From Thermoproteales archaeon (GTDB lineage: Archaea; Thermoproteota; Thermoprotei; Thermoproteales; Thermocladiaceae), in the NCBI GenBank assembly GCA_027068725.1, contig JAMOMD010000125.1:1-12141 (forward strand): a stretch of 12,141 nt of DNA, in the 5' to 3' direction. Numbering within the stretch: the stretch's first letter is position 1; every line of letters begins with the position of its first letter. Made by a program: the position numbers and the translations under genes. This document shows positions 5,905-11,686 of the stretch, one piece after another. Under the pieces are notes generated by a model. The model did no database searches, had not been told where the DNA came from, and worked only from the letters and a program-made list of their open reading frames with translations.

Positions 5905-6588
5905 TTATCTTGCGGATGCTGCAATTCTTTCTACTTCGTCCTTCTTTCTTATTGCGTAGCTCTTCGGATCGTTGTTTGCTGCTGCGATTATTTCATCTGC
6001 TAGGCACTCCTCGATTGGTTTTGGATTATTGAATGCGCACTGTCTTGCTCCTTCTGTTATCCATCTGATTGCTAGGTCTACTCTTCTCTGTGGTGCAACG
6101 TCTACTGATACTGGGTACGCAATACCGCCGTAGATTATTCTGGTGATTTCTTCTCTTGGCGCAGCGTTGACTATAGCATCAACGAGGACTTGGATTGGGT
6201 TCTTTCCAGTCTTCAGCCAAATTATGTCGAACGCTCTCTTCACAATATTGTAGGCCTTGTGCTTCTTTCCTGAGTTTCTGCCAGGATGCATGAGCTGGTT
6301 TATCAGTCGCTCAACAATCGGGATCTTTGCTTTTCCGAATCTCCTCTTCTGATATCTTCCCTCAGTGTGTGGTAGAAGCACTGGCTTGAGACATATGTAT
6401 CTTCTCAGACCAGGATCGCGAACAATGACGTCCTCGTAGCTCCACTTTCCGAAGAGCTTGATGGGCTTGCCGTCCAGGGTCTTGAGATCTCTAGGACATT
6501 CCTCTATTATTGGTACTCCAGCAACCTCGTAGACTACTGACTCCTTGCTGAGCTGCTGACCTTTCGCAATCTCCTGTGAAGAGGACAT
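5905..6588 (-). CDS. rps7: 30S ribosomal protein uS7 (S7)
   Basis: A primary 16S rRNA-binding protein of the 30S head, contacting the 3' major domain and the E-site side of the decoding region. The 227-residue product is clearly archaeal/eukaryotic-type S7, with an N-terminal extension of some 60 residues including LFGKWSYEDVIVRDPGLRRY. The core contains PIVERLINQLM, GRNSGKKHKAYNIVKRAFDII, NPIQVLVDAIVNAAPREE, the beta hairpin GGIAYPVSVDVAPQRRVD, and the archaeal C-terminus SYAIRKKDEVERIAASAR. The ATG at 6586-6588 lies 26 bp from a TATA element centred at 6614, so the transcript should be leaderless. In many archaea rps7 sits directly after rps12 in the RNA polymerase/str-type operon. Here the upstream neighbour is a divergent GPN GTPase and the downstream neighbour an unrecognised gene. 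Confidence 0.98.
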   Translation of the reverse strand: MSSSQEIAKGQQLSKESVVYEVAGVPIIEECPRDLKTLDGKPIKLFGKWSYEDVIVRDPGLRRYICLKPVLLPHTEGRYQKRRFGKAKIPIVERLINQLMHPGRNSGKKHKAYNIVKRAFDIIWLKTGKNPIQVLVDAIVNAAPREEITRIIYGGIAYPVSVDVAPQRRVDLAIRWITEGARQCAFNNPKPIEECLADEIIAAANNDPKSYAIRKKDEVERIAASAR

Positions 6589-6609
6589 TGACGCGTAGTC
6601 TCAGCCTTG

Positions 6610-6618
6610 ACTTATATT
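6610..6618. promoter_or_regulatory. TATA element between rps7 and the GPN GTPase gene
   Basis: ACTTATATT, read as AATATAAGT on the minus strand with a purine-rich BRE-like AAAAAG in front of it, is centred at about 6614. It is 26 bp from the rps7 ATG, which makes it the rps7 promoter. In the other direction it would start RNA near 6640, giving the GPN gene a leader of about 28 nt. That leader would contain the Shine-Dalgarno-like GATGTGA (6656-6662), 5 nt before ATG 6668. It is strongest as the rps7 promoter; use in both directions is possible. Confidence 0.65.
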
Positions 6619-6667
6619 CTTTTTGATACCACTGCTTTATGAACCCGGAAGTTTAGATGTGACTAAG

Positions 6668-7429
6668 ATGAACGTCACGACAGTGTTTATTCTAGGACCA
6701 GCCGGAAGTGGAAAAACTACACTTGTCGCAAGCTTTGGTAAATATCTCGAAGATCAGGGACTACGCGTATGTTATGTGAATCTCGATGCTGCTGTCGAGG
6801 ACTTGCCATACACTCCTGATTTTGATATCAGGACATACTACACTGTTGATGATATAATGAAGAAGGAGCGCGTGGGACCGAATATGGCACTCATAAAGAG
6901 CGTTGAGTATCTGCTAAACTATAGAGACAACATTACGTCATTCCTGAAAAATGTTCCAGAGCTCTATGATTATGTACTAGTGGACACACCGGGACAGCTA
7001 GAGCTTACGATATTCCACGACTCTAGTATACAAATAATGAAATTATTTACAGAAATTGGGAGAGCATGTGGAGTATTCTTGTTACCATCCGACATAATAA
7101 GGAATGTTAGAGACCTAGCATTCCTAAAACTAATGGCTCTTGCCGTAAGATATAGACTAGATGTGCCAATTGTCACAGCTATATCAAAGGCAGATATTAA
7201 CCCAAACGTCGATAAAATAATAGAACTTGATATAGAATCTCCAGAGTTTCTCGATAAGGTAGAGATAGAGGGTGTTCAGCAGGATCTTGTACGAGAAATG
7301 TGGAGAATAATAAAGAAGCTAGAAAAGAGACAGAGAATAATCAAGGTGAGTAGCCTAACAGGACAAGGCCTTGAGGATCTGCATAGTCTAATATACGAGG
7401 TATTCTGCACTTGCGGAGACCTGACATAA
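6668..7429 (+). CDS. GPN-loop GTPase (GPN1/XAB1-like ATP/GTP-binding protein)
   Basis: A 253-residue GTPase of the GPN family, found in archaea and eukaryotes. Eukaryotic members assist assembly and nuclear import of RNA polymerase II; the archaeal role is not settled. Its motifs are the P-loop GPAGSGKTT (10-18), the magnesium-switch region YVNLDAA (36-42), the diagnostic GPN tripeptide in ERVGPNMALIKS (67-78), DTPGQLE (106-112, G3), SKAD (173-176, a G4 variant of NKxD) and SSLTGQG (228-234, G5 region). The length is normal. I choose ATG 6668 because it puts the P-loop 9 residues from the start, as in relatives, and has GATGTGA 5 bases upstream. An in-frame TTG at 6623 or GTG at 6659 would add 15 or 3 residues. 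rps14 follows from its own promoter. Confidence 0.95.
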   Translation: MNVTTVFILGPAGSGKTTLVASFGKYLEDQGLRVCYVNLDAAVEDLPYTPDFDIRTYYTVDDIMKKERVGPNMALIKSVEYLLNYRDNITSFLKNVPELYDYVLVDTPGQLELTIFHDSSIQIMKLFTEIGRACGVFLLPSDIIRNVRDLAFLKLMALAVRYRLDVPIVTAISKADINPNVDKIIELDIESPEFLDKVEIEGVQQDLVREMWRIIKKLEKRQRIIKVSSLTGQGLEDLHSLIYEVFCTCGDLT

Positions 7430-7432
7430 CAA

Positions 7433-7442
7433 GATTTAATAA
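7433..7442 (+). promoter_or_regulatory. TATA box of rps14
   Basis: GATTTAATAA, centred at about 7438, begins 3 bases after the GPN stop codon. A start 26 bp downstream falls at about 7464, 3 nt before the rps14 ATG, so the mRNA should be practically leaderless. Confidence 0.65.
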
Positions 7443-7466
7443 CCTAAACATAGCCAAGAGACACGT

Positions 7467-7631
7467 ATGGCAAAGATAAAGCCACCAAAGCAGAGAAAGT
7501 TCGGAAAGGGAGCTCTCAGATGCCTAAGATGCGGAACACATGAAGCTATAATAAGAAAGTACGGACTAATGTTATGTAGAAGATGTTTTAGAGAAGTTGC
7601 AGAACAGCTTGGATTCAAGAAGTACTACTAA
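7467..7631 (+). CDS. rps14: 30S ribosomal protein uS14, zinc-binding type (S14)
   Basis: A short gene of 54 codons with ATG at 7467 and TAA at 7629-7631. The product begins MAKIKPPKQRKFGKGALRC and ends EVAEQLGFKKYY, with two zinc-knuckle pairs, C19-x2-C22 and C37-x2-C40, and the conserved YGLMLCRRCFRE core. This is the archaeal/type-Z S14, which binds the 16S rRNA head near the decoding site. Length and termini match the family exactly. A TATA box 29 bp upstream indicates its own leaderless transcript. In many archaea rps14 lies inside the S10/spc-type cluster between rpl5 and rps8; here it stands alone after the GPN GTPase. Antisense open frames over it are shadows. Confidence 0.97.
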   Translation: MAKIKPPKQRKFGKGALRCLRCGTHEAIIRKYGLMLCRRCFREVAEQLGFKKYY

Positions 7632-7763
7632 ACAATTGCCCATTTCTTTCATAAACTCCTTCAATACTTAGAACTTTAGAATTAGTTTATGTTCTCGTTT
7701 CTCTATAATGAATCCGACAGTTTTTCAGTAACTTTCTATAAGAATTAGAACGCGATGATTAAG
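7632..7763. other. Gene-free stretch after rps14
   Basis: No convincing gene is seen here. The first 30 bases contain pyrimidine-rich runs (ATTTCTTTC) that could end rps14 transcription. A TATA-like CTATAATG near 7705 has no gene at a sensible distance. At 7751-7759, CGCGATGAT forms an imperfect inverted repeat with ATCATTCGCG at 7812-7821, flanking the second guide RNA. Confidence 0.4.
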
Positions 7764-7820
7764 GAGATCAGCAATCCCTTGTCGATCATCTTTTCACCAG
7801 ATCCGTAGTTCATCATTCGC
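7764..7820 (-). ncRNA. C/D box sRNA (2'-O-methylation guide), candidate 2
   Basis: On the minus strand the order is: box C ATGATGA (7816-7810), a 12-nt guide ACTACGGATCTG (7809-7798), degenerate D' GTGA (7797-7794), a 2-nt spacer, C' AGATGA (7791-7786, one change), a 14-nt guide TCGACAAGGGATTG (7785-7772), and D CTGA (7771-7768). Boxes C and D are canonical; the internal boxes are weaker, as is common. A TATA centred at 7845 puts the start at about 7819, just before box C. The D guide can pair over 12 positions, one of them G-U, with the conserved 23S rRNA segment AAUUCCUUGUCG (E. coli about 1937-1948, from memory). The base opposite the fifth guide nucleotide would be the equivalent of U1940. 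The alternative D' CTGG at 7800-7797 would shorten the first guide to 9 nt. Ends are approximate. Confidence 0.65.
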
Positions 7821-7839
7821 GTGTGTATTCGTATGGAAA

Positions 7840-7849
7840 GTTTATAAGT
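7840..7849. promoter_or_regulatory. Shared TATA element between C/D sRNA 2 and the 92-aa protein gene
   Basis: GTTTATAAGT, with GAAA in front as a BRE-like stretch, is centred at about 7845. Rightward, the start would be at about 7871, 3 nt before ATG 7874. Leftward (ACTTATAAAC), it would be at about 7819, 3 nt before sRNA box C. The symmetric core TTATAA and matching distances fit use in both directions. Confidence 0.65.
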
Positions 7850-7873
7850 AGTTGCTTTTCTTCGCCCCTTCTG

Positions 7874-8152
7874 ATGAGTGAAGGAGCAGCACAGGCAGGA
7901 AGTGAGATTAGTCCTGAAATGATACTCGAGAAGGCTAAGGATATCATTGTTAGGCTTAGAGAGCTTGAGAAGAAGGTAGATACTGAAGATCCAAAGAAAG
8001 TCTATCAGGAGCTTAAGCAGATAGTTGGTGAGGCTAGGCAGTATGCTCTCGATAAGAGCATTGTGCCACTTGTGAGGAAGATCAAGGCTGCAATCATGAG
8101 GAAGTACCAGAAGCTTGCAAAAGAGAAGCTTAAAGCCTCACAGAAGACGTAA
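7874..8152 (+). CDS. Small charged helical protein, 92 aa, unrecognised
   Basis: I do not recognise this protein. After an Ala/Ser/Glu-rich start (MSEGAAQAGSEISPEM), the rest is highly charged and helical: ILEKAKDIIVRLRELEKKV, then DPKKVYQELKQIVGEARQYA and a very basic C-terminus KIKAAIMRKYQKLAKEKLKAS. The heptad-like spacing of I, L and V suggests a coiled coil or helical bundle. The basic tail could bind nucleic acid, but this is a guess. I start at ATG 7874 because a TATA box centred at 7845 predicts transcription from about 7871; the in-frame ATG at 7823 lies upstream of that promoter. The next gene starts 16 bases after the stop, so the two are likely one operon. The codon use and promoter make it a real gene. 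Confidence 0.8.
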   Translation: MSEGAAQAGSEISPEMILEKAKDIIVRLRELEKKVDTEDPKKVYQELKQIVGEARQYALDKSIVPLVRKIKAAIMRKYQKLAKEKLKASQKT

Positions 8153-8168
8153 CCGTTCGCGGTAAACT

Positions 8169-8462
8169 ATGCCTGTCAGCTGTGCTAGATGGGAAAGACT
8201 GTACAACCACGCGCTTCAGAGTGGAAATAAGGAGAAGGCACTTGAGTTTAAGGAGAAGCTAGTAGAGTGCATAGTGTACTCACTGTGGCAACTTGTACGC
8301 GATAAGGAACTTAGAGAAGCTGCCGAGCTCATGAAGTATGGAAGAGAAGTATCCGAGAAGTACAACATACCTGAACTGAAGTTCCATCTTGACCTTATAC
8401 AGGAGGAAATCAACAGGATTAAGGAGATCTACAGGAGAATTGGTAGAGGAGAGAAGGTCTAG
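8169..8462 (+). CDS. Small helical (TPR-like) protein, 97 aa, unrecognised
   Basis: I do not recognise this protein. It is all helical with alternating hairpin-like segments: ARWERLYNHALQSGNKEKALEFKEKLVECI, then REAAELMKYGREVSEKYN and LKFHLDLIQEEINRIKEIYRRIG. The first pair resembles a TPR hairpin (W/L, A, Y spacing and a short GNKEKAL turn), but there are too few repeats to be sure. It has two cysteines (C5 and C33), no signal peptide and no membrane segment. It sits 16 bases after the 92-aa gene with no promoter between, so it is probably co-transcribed. It is followed after 70 bases by a large helical protein gene with its own TATA. The three may form one functional group of helical scaffold proteins, but their job is not visible. 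Confidence 0.78.
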   Translation: MPVSCARWERLYNHALQSGNKEKALEFKEKLVECIVYSLWQLVRDKELREAAELMKYGREVSEKYNIPELKFHLDLIQEEINRIKEIYRRIGRGEKV

Positions 8463-8484
8463 CACTGCTCTTTCTCTACCTCAC

Positions 8485-8525
8485 TCTTTAATTGATGCTT
8501 AGACACTATTCGTATACTCAGGAGA
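8485..8525 (+). promoter_or_regulatory. TATA box and Shine-Dalgarno for the 476-aa helical protein gene
   Basis: TTTAATT (8487-8493) is centred at 8490 and predicts a start at about 8516. AGGAGA (8520-8525) then lies 7 nt before ATG 8533 and matches the anti-SD end of 16S rRNA. This makes the gene one of the few here with a leader and a clear ribosome binding site, and it fixes the start. Confidence 0.55.
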
Positions 8526-8532
8526 CTTATCT

Positions 8533-9963
8533 ATGGCCGCGTCTCTAATAGCTGAGAAGTGCGGCTGGAACCTGGAGAGAATTAGTAGGGCTGTAGAGCT
8601 TGTGCTTGATGCACTTATCAGAGGTTCTGTACCAAAGGCAGATGTTGAAAATTTAGCTCTTGTAGAACTTTTCCAATGCAGTGATAATTCTTGCGTACCT
8701 GCACTTGATAAAGACAGTGTTAGAGAAATAATATTAACGTACAAGGATACTCTAGGTAGCTACATCGAGAAGTTAGTAGGAAAGAATGACATGAATACTC
8801 TACTTGGACTGCTGCAGATGCTTTATGACTTATCTATTGAAGGTGTTTCAAAAATCGTAGATGATAAGGTACCTAGAGCATATAGTGGTGATAAGCTTCT
8901 CTTCGCACAGATTAACGAGATCCTAGCATCAATGTTGTATGCCGATCTTGAGTATGATAGAGCAGCAGAACGTTTTGATATTGCAGCAAATTATTATCGT
9001 GAAGCAGGTCAGGAAGACAGAGCACTATTTATGGAAGCTTTTCGTAATATTGTAAAGGCAGAGAAGTTGAAAGAAGAAGCGAGTAGACTTCACGAAGATA
9101 ATAAACATAGTGAGGAAGAGGAATTAATAAAACAGGCATCGAGACTATATGCTGAATCTAGTACACTTTTCAGAAAGTGTAGTGCGACAATATCAGAGGC
9201 TCTTGTTAATGCAATATTAAGTAAGTGCGATGCCTATGAAGTACTTGCTAATTACTATTTCACACATGGGCAGGTAGACGAGGCAGAAAAATACTATAAT
9301 CTCTGTATGAGCGAGCTACGCCTTGAATATGTTGGTCTGAGCGAGGAACATAGAAAACTTATAGAATTGAAAGAGAGAACGTGTCGTGCATTTGCTAGAT
9401 TGTGCAGAGCAATAATTGAGCAGAAGATGGAGCTTTACGAAGAGGCTGGAGATGAGTTTCGAGAGCTTGTTAAGGAAGGTTATGTTGAGGATGTTATGGT
9501 TGAGCTTGCAGCTATTGCTTACAAGGGCGCTATAGATACTGCTGAGAATCTTGACGATATTTTGAGAGTATATCCAAAGTACATAGAACTTGTAAGTCTC
9601 TATACAGATAGGAGAATTCGCGAGAAGTATGGTGACTTCCTGAACTTTCTTAAGGAGCTTCGTGTTAGACCACTTGCATCGATCTCTAAGGACATTAGAA
9701 TTGACGAGTACGCACTCAAGATGTATATAGCGTACAAGATACTGATTGATGTAGCTAGGCAACTTAACGTTAACACATCGATAGTTCCTGAAGTTCTTAC
9801 GCTTGTCGCTGGTCTGGGTCTCGATCCTCTGACTGTGTCAGGTGCAGAACTGAGAATGGAAGTTGCAAGAACTAGTCTTGAAATAGATACAGCAAAGCTT
9901 GACCTGATATGTAAGTTATTGGACGAGTATCATAAGAAAGTAATGGAATTACTGTTCTCTTAA
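8533..9963 (+). CDS. Large all-helical, TPR-like protein, 476 aa
   Basis: I recognise no specific family. The whole chain is helical and rich in Glu, Lys, Ala and Leu. The middle third carries TPR-like hairpins: residues about 126-160 (EILASMLYADLEYDRAAERF, then DIAANYYREAGQEDRAL) and about 231-262 (AYEVLANYYFTHGQVDEAEK, then YYNLCMSEL), with a coiled-coil-like charged stretch at 175-210 (KAEKLKEEASRL...EEEELIKQASRLYAES). Such alpha-solenoids hold protein complexes together. There is no signal peptide, membrane segment or catalytic motif. Eight or so cysteines, including C50/C54 near the N-terminus, do not form an obvious metal site. The ATG is supported by a TATA box and AGGAGA upstream. It ends 11 bases from the convergent pilin-like gene. 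Together with the two small helical proteins upstream it makes an unexplained cluster. Confidence 0.82.
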   Translation: MAASLIAEKCGWNLERISRAVELVLDALIRGSVPKADVENLALVELFQCSDNSCVPALDKDSVREIILTYKDTLGSYIEKLVGKNDMNTLLGLLQMLYDLSIEGVSKIVDDKVPRAYSGDKLLFAQINEILASMLYADLEYDRAAERFDIAANYYREAGQEDRALFMEAFRNIVKAEKLKEEASRLHEDNKHSEEEELIKQASRLYAESSTLFRKCSATISEALVNAILSKCDAYEVLANYYFTHGQVDEAEKYYNLCMSELRLEYVGLSEEHRKLIELKERTCRAFARLCRAIIEQKMELYEEAGDEFRELVKEGYVEDVMVELAAIAYKGAIDTAENLDDILRVYPKYIELVSLYTDRRIREKYGDFLNFLKELRVRPLASISKDIRIDEYALKMYIAYKILIDVARQLNVNTSIVPEVLTLVAGLGLDPLTVSGAELRMEVARTSLEIDTAKLDLICKLLDEYHKKVMELLFS

Positions 9964-9974
9964 CATACGTACAA

Positions 9975-10400
9975 TTAACCTATTGTATAATCTCGAAATG
10001 TTCCGTCACTTGACACTAATCTTATGGTAACAACACTATGTTGTAATGTCTTTTCGTCTATTTCTAATCCTGCCTGTATGAGCTTGTATGTGTATGGTTT
10101 AATAGTGTAGTCTATACTCTTTAGTTCAAAAGCTGAACCATTTACTATTAATATTGCCTGAACTATCTTACAAGGTATATCTCCGGAGTTGTATACTATT
10201 GGGTCAAGTTCATACTTCGAGTTCTCCTCCTTCTTTATGATCACGTACACTATAGAAAAGCTACACTTTGGTTTTGATAATGTATTTATCATCGTGTTTG
10301 AGTATAGGAGTGCAAATACTACAATTATTGTTCCAAGTACTGCAGCTATCAGAGATAGGAGCACGGCACCAAGAACTTCACTTACACCTTTTCTGGCCAT
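9975..10400 (-). CDS. Type IV pilin/archaellin-like protein with class III signal peptide
   Basis: The 141-residue product begins MARKGVSEVLGAVLLSLIAA. The basic RK-G before a hydrophobic helix (about residues 6-33) is the class III signal recognised by archaeal prepilin peptidase (PibD/FlaK type), with expected cleavage after G5. The N-terminal helix would form the filament core or a membrane anchor. The remainder is strand-rich, with the pilin-like 'VYNSGDIPCKIVQAILIVNG' block and a 'TIKPYTYKLIQAG' stretch, ending in DYTIG. C46 and C77 could form a disulfide outside the cell. No archaellum or pilus assembly ATPase gene is nearby, so it is an orphan pilin, adhesin or surface-complex subunit. 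The ATG at 10398-10400 is 25 bp from a TATA-like TAATAA (10423-10428, minus), so it is leaderless. It is divergent from a GT4 glycosyltransferase. Confidence 0.88.
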   Translation of the reverse strand: MARKGVSEVLGAVLLSLIAAVLGTIIVVFALLYSNTMINTLSKPKCSFSIVYVIIKKEENSKYELDPIVYNSGDIPCKIVQAILIVNGSAFELKSIDYTIKPYTYKLIQAGLEIDEKTLQHSVVTIRLVSSDGTFRDYTIG

Positions 10401-10422
10401 CGTAATTACGACATTTCGAAGG

Positions 10423-10430
10423 TTATTAGT
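10423..10430 (-). promoter_or_regulatory. TATA-like box of the pilin gene
   Basis: On the minus strand ACTAATAA, centred at about 10426, lies 26 bp before the ATG at 10400 and predicts a leaderless mRNA. It is separate from the element used by the divergent glycosyltransferase gene. Confidence 0.5.
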
Positions 10431-10462
10431 CCTGCTCTGCTAAGTTTACACTAGGCGTTAGG

Positions 10463-10486
10463 TAATTAATAGCACCCACGTAGGAG
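10463..10486 (+). promoter_or_regulatory. TATA-like box and AGGAG upstream of the GT4 gene
   Basis: TAATTAAT (10463-10470) is centred at 10466, 27 bp before ATG 10494, as in a leaderless gene. AGGAG (10482-10486) is also present 7 nt before the ATG. If transcription starts at about 10492 the AGGAG would not be in the mRNA, so either another promoter exists or the match is by chance. Confidence 0.45.
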
Positions 10487-10493
10487 AATTATC

Positions 10494-11639
10494 ATGAAAG
10501 TTCTCATTGTACATCCTCACCTCGATCTTGTTGGTGGTAGCGAAAATTTGACGCGAATACTTATCTACGAACTGCTAGAGTACTGTCCCGAGTGTGAAAT
10601 TGTTGTAGCAACACGCGCACGAAATGAGACGCTCTTTCCTGATAGACCACGACTTAAATTCTACTTCTTCAAAAAGTCAGGAATCTCTGTAAAATGTCCA
10701 ATCGCAGGTAAGCTTATTGACCTAATGATAACATATGACGAGATTCTACACGATGAAGATCCTGATATTGCTCTAATAATGATACAGGAACCAGTGCACG
10801 CACTTCTATTGAAAACAATGCGACCTGGATTCAAAACTGCAATATACATTCACTATCCATTTGAGGAAGAGTTGACAGAGTCTAACTTGTTGAAGTTCTT
10901 CGAACTTTATAGATTTCCAAACATGTACAATGAGTACTACAAGTACGTAGACACGAGATTTGTGAACTCTCACTATACACTTAATGCACTATACAAACAC
11001 TATCAGGTTGATGCAGATGTAGTATATCCTGCAGTAAGCTGGGTATATTTTGAGAATGAGCCAGACATATACGAGAAGAGATCAAATACTATAATAACTG
11101 TTGGAAGATTTGTTCCCCACAAGAGACTTGATGTTATGATTAGACTCTTCAGAGAGCACATAAAGCCAAGGATACCAGATGCTGAGCTTATAATAATAGG
11201 AATTCCAGATATTAGATACATGGATTATTATAGAGAGCTACAGAGACTAGCTGAAGAAACTGAGGGAGTTAAACTAATATCGGAATCTTTATCGGAGGAA
11301 GACATGATAAAATACTACAGGCTTGCTAAGGTGTATGTTCATTTGCGTATTGGTGAACATTTTGGAATGGCACCAGTAGAAGCAATGAGCCAAGGAGTAA
11401 TTCCTGTAATACCTAGAGATAGTGGACTTGCAGAACTTGTTACCCATGGTAAAGATGGCTTTGTTTACGAGAATGATAGGCAGCTAGTAGAGTATGTACT
11501 GCATGTACTTAAGATGGATGATAATGAGCTAGCAAAACTTAGAAGAAGAGCAATAAGAACAAGCTACTACTTCACACCTTCAAGATTTGCAAAGGAAGTG
11601 TACTATCATGTGAAAGTTATTGCAGGACCAGGAAAGTAA
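10494..11639 (+). CDS. GT4-family glycosyltransferase, ALG11-like
   Basis: A 381-residue GT-B fold enzyme using a nucleotide-sugar donor. The N-terminal domain starts MKVLIVHPHLDLVGGSE with the glycine pair (14-15) before the first helix, and has the IYIHYPF stretch (118-123) that resembles the HYP motif of ALG11. The C-terminal donor domain has VGRFVPHKRLD (203-213) and the EHFGMAPVEAMSQG block (288-301), whose E288 and E296 form the EX7E motif of retaining GT4 enzymes. The 'GEHFG' version is typical of ALG11, the alpha-1,2-mannosyltransferase that extends the lipid-linked N-glycan core on the cytosolic face. The protein has no membrane span. A role in N-glycan or surface-glycan assembly is likely, and the divergent pilin next door is a possible glycoprotein. 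The exact sugar and linkage are unknown. Confidence 0.9.
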   Translation: MKVLIVHPHLDLVGGSENLTRILIYELLEYCPECEIVVATRARNETLFPDRPRLKFYFFKKSGISVKCPIAGKLIDLMITYDEILHDEDPDIALIMIQEPVHALLLKTMRPGFKTAIYIHYPFEEELTESNLLKFFELYRFPNMYNEYYKYVDTRFVNSHYTLNALYKHYQVDADVVYPAVSWVYFENEPDIYEKRSNTIITVGRFVPHKRLDVMIRLFREHIKPRIPDAELIIIGIPDIRYMDYYRELQRLAEETEGVKLISESLSEEDMIKYYRLAKVYVHLRIGEHFGMAPVEAMSQGVIPVIPRDSGLAELVTHGKDGFVYENDRQLVEYVLHVLKMDDNELAKLRRRAIRTSYYFTPSRFAKEVYYHVKVIAGPGK

Positions 11640-11686
11640 GAATTTTAAAAATACAATAATTAGAAAGGCCAAGAGATTTCTAACTA

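Noticed and set aside
6623..6667. TTG 6623 as the start of the GPN GTPase
   Set aside because: The extra 15 residues are not expected in the family, and the TTG lies before the predicted RNA start. ATG 6668 has an SD-like GATGTGA.
7436..7618. 60-codon minus-strand frame over rps14
   Set aside because: rps14 on the plus strand is unmistakable; the antisense translation has no family features.
7754..7807. 17-codon mini-ORF (MIKEISNPLS...) on the plus strand
   Set aside because: Too short, no ribosome binding site, and it coincides with the antisense of the C/D box sRNA.
7823..7873. ATG 7823 as the start of the 92-aa protein
   Set aside because: It lies upstream of the TATA box at 7840-7849 and so would not be in the mRNA.
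9316..9762. 148-codon open frame on the minus strand
   Set aside because: It is fully antisense to the TPR-like gene, with low-complexity I/S/N/L-rich translation and no promoter at a sensible distance. It is a shadow of the real frame.
10189..10443. 84-codon plus-strand frame over the pilin gene
   Set aside because: Antisense to the pilin-like gene, whose class III signal peptide and TATA box are convincing.
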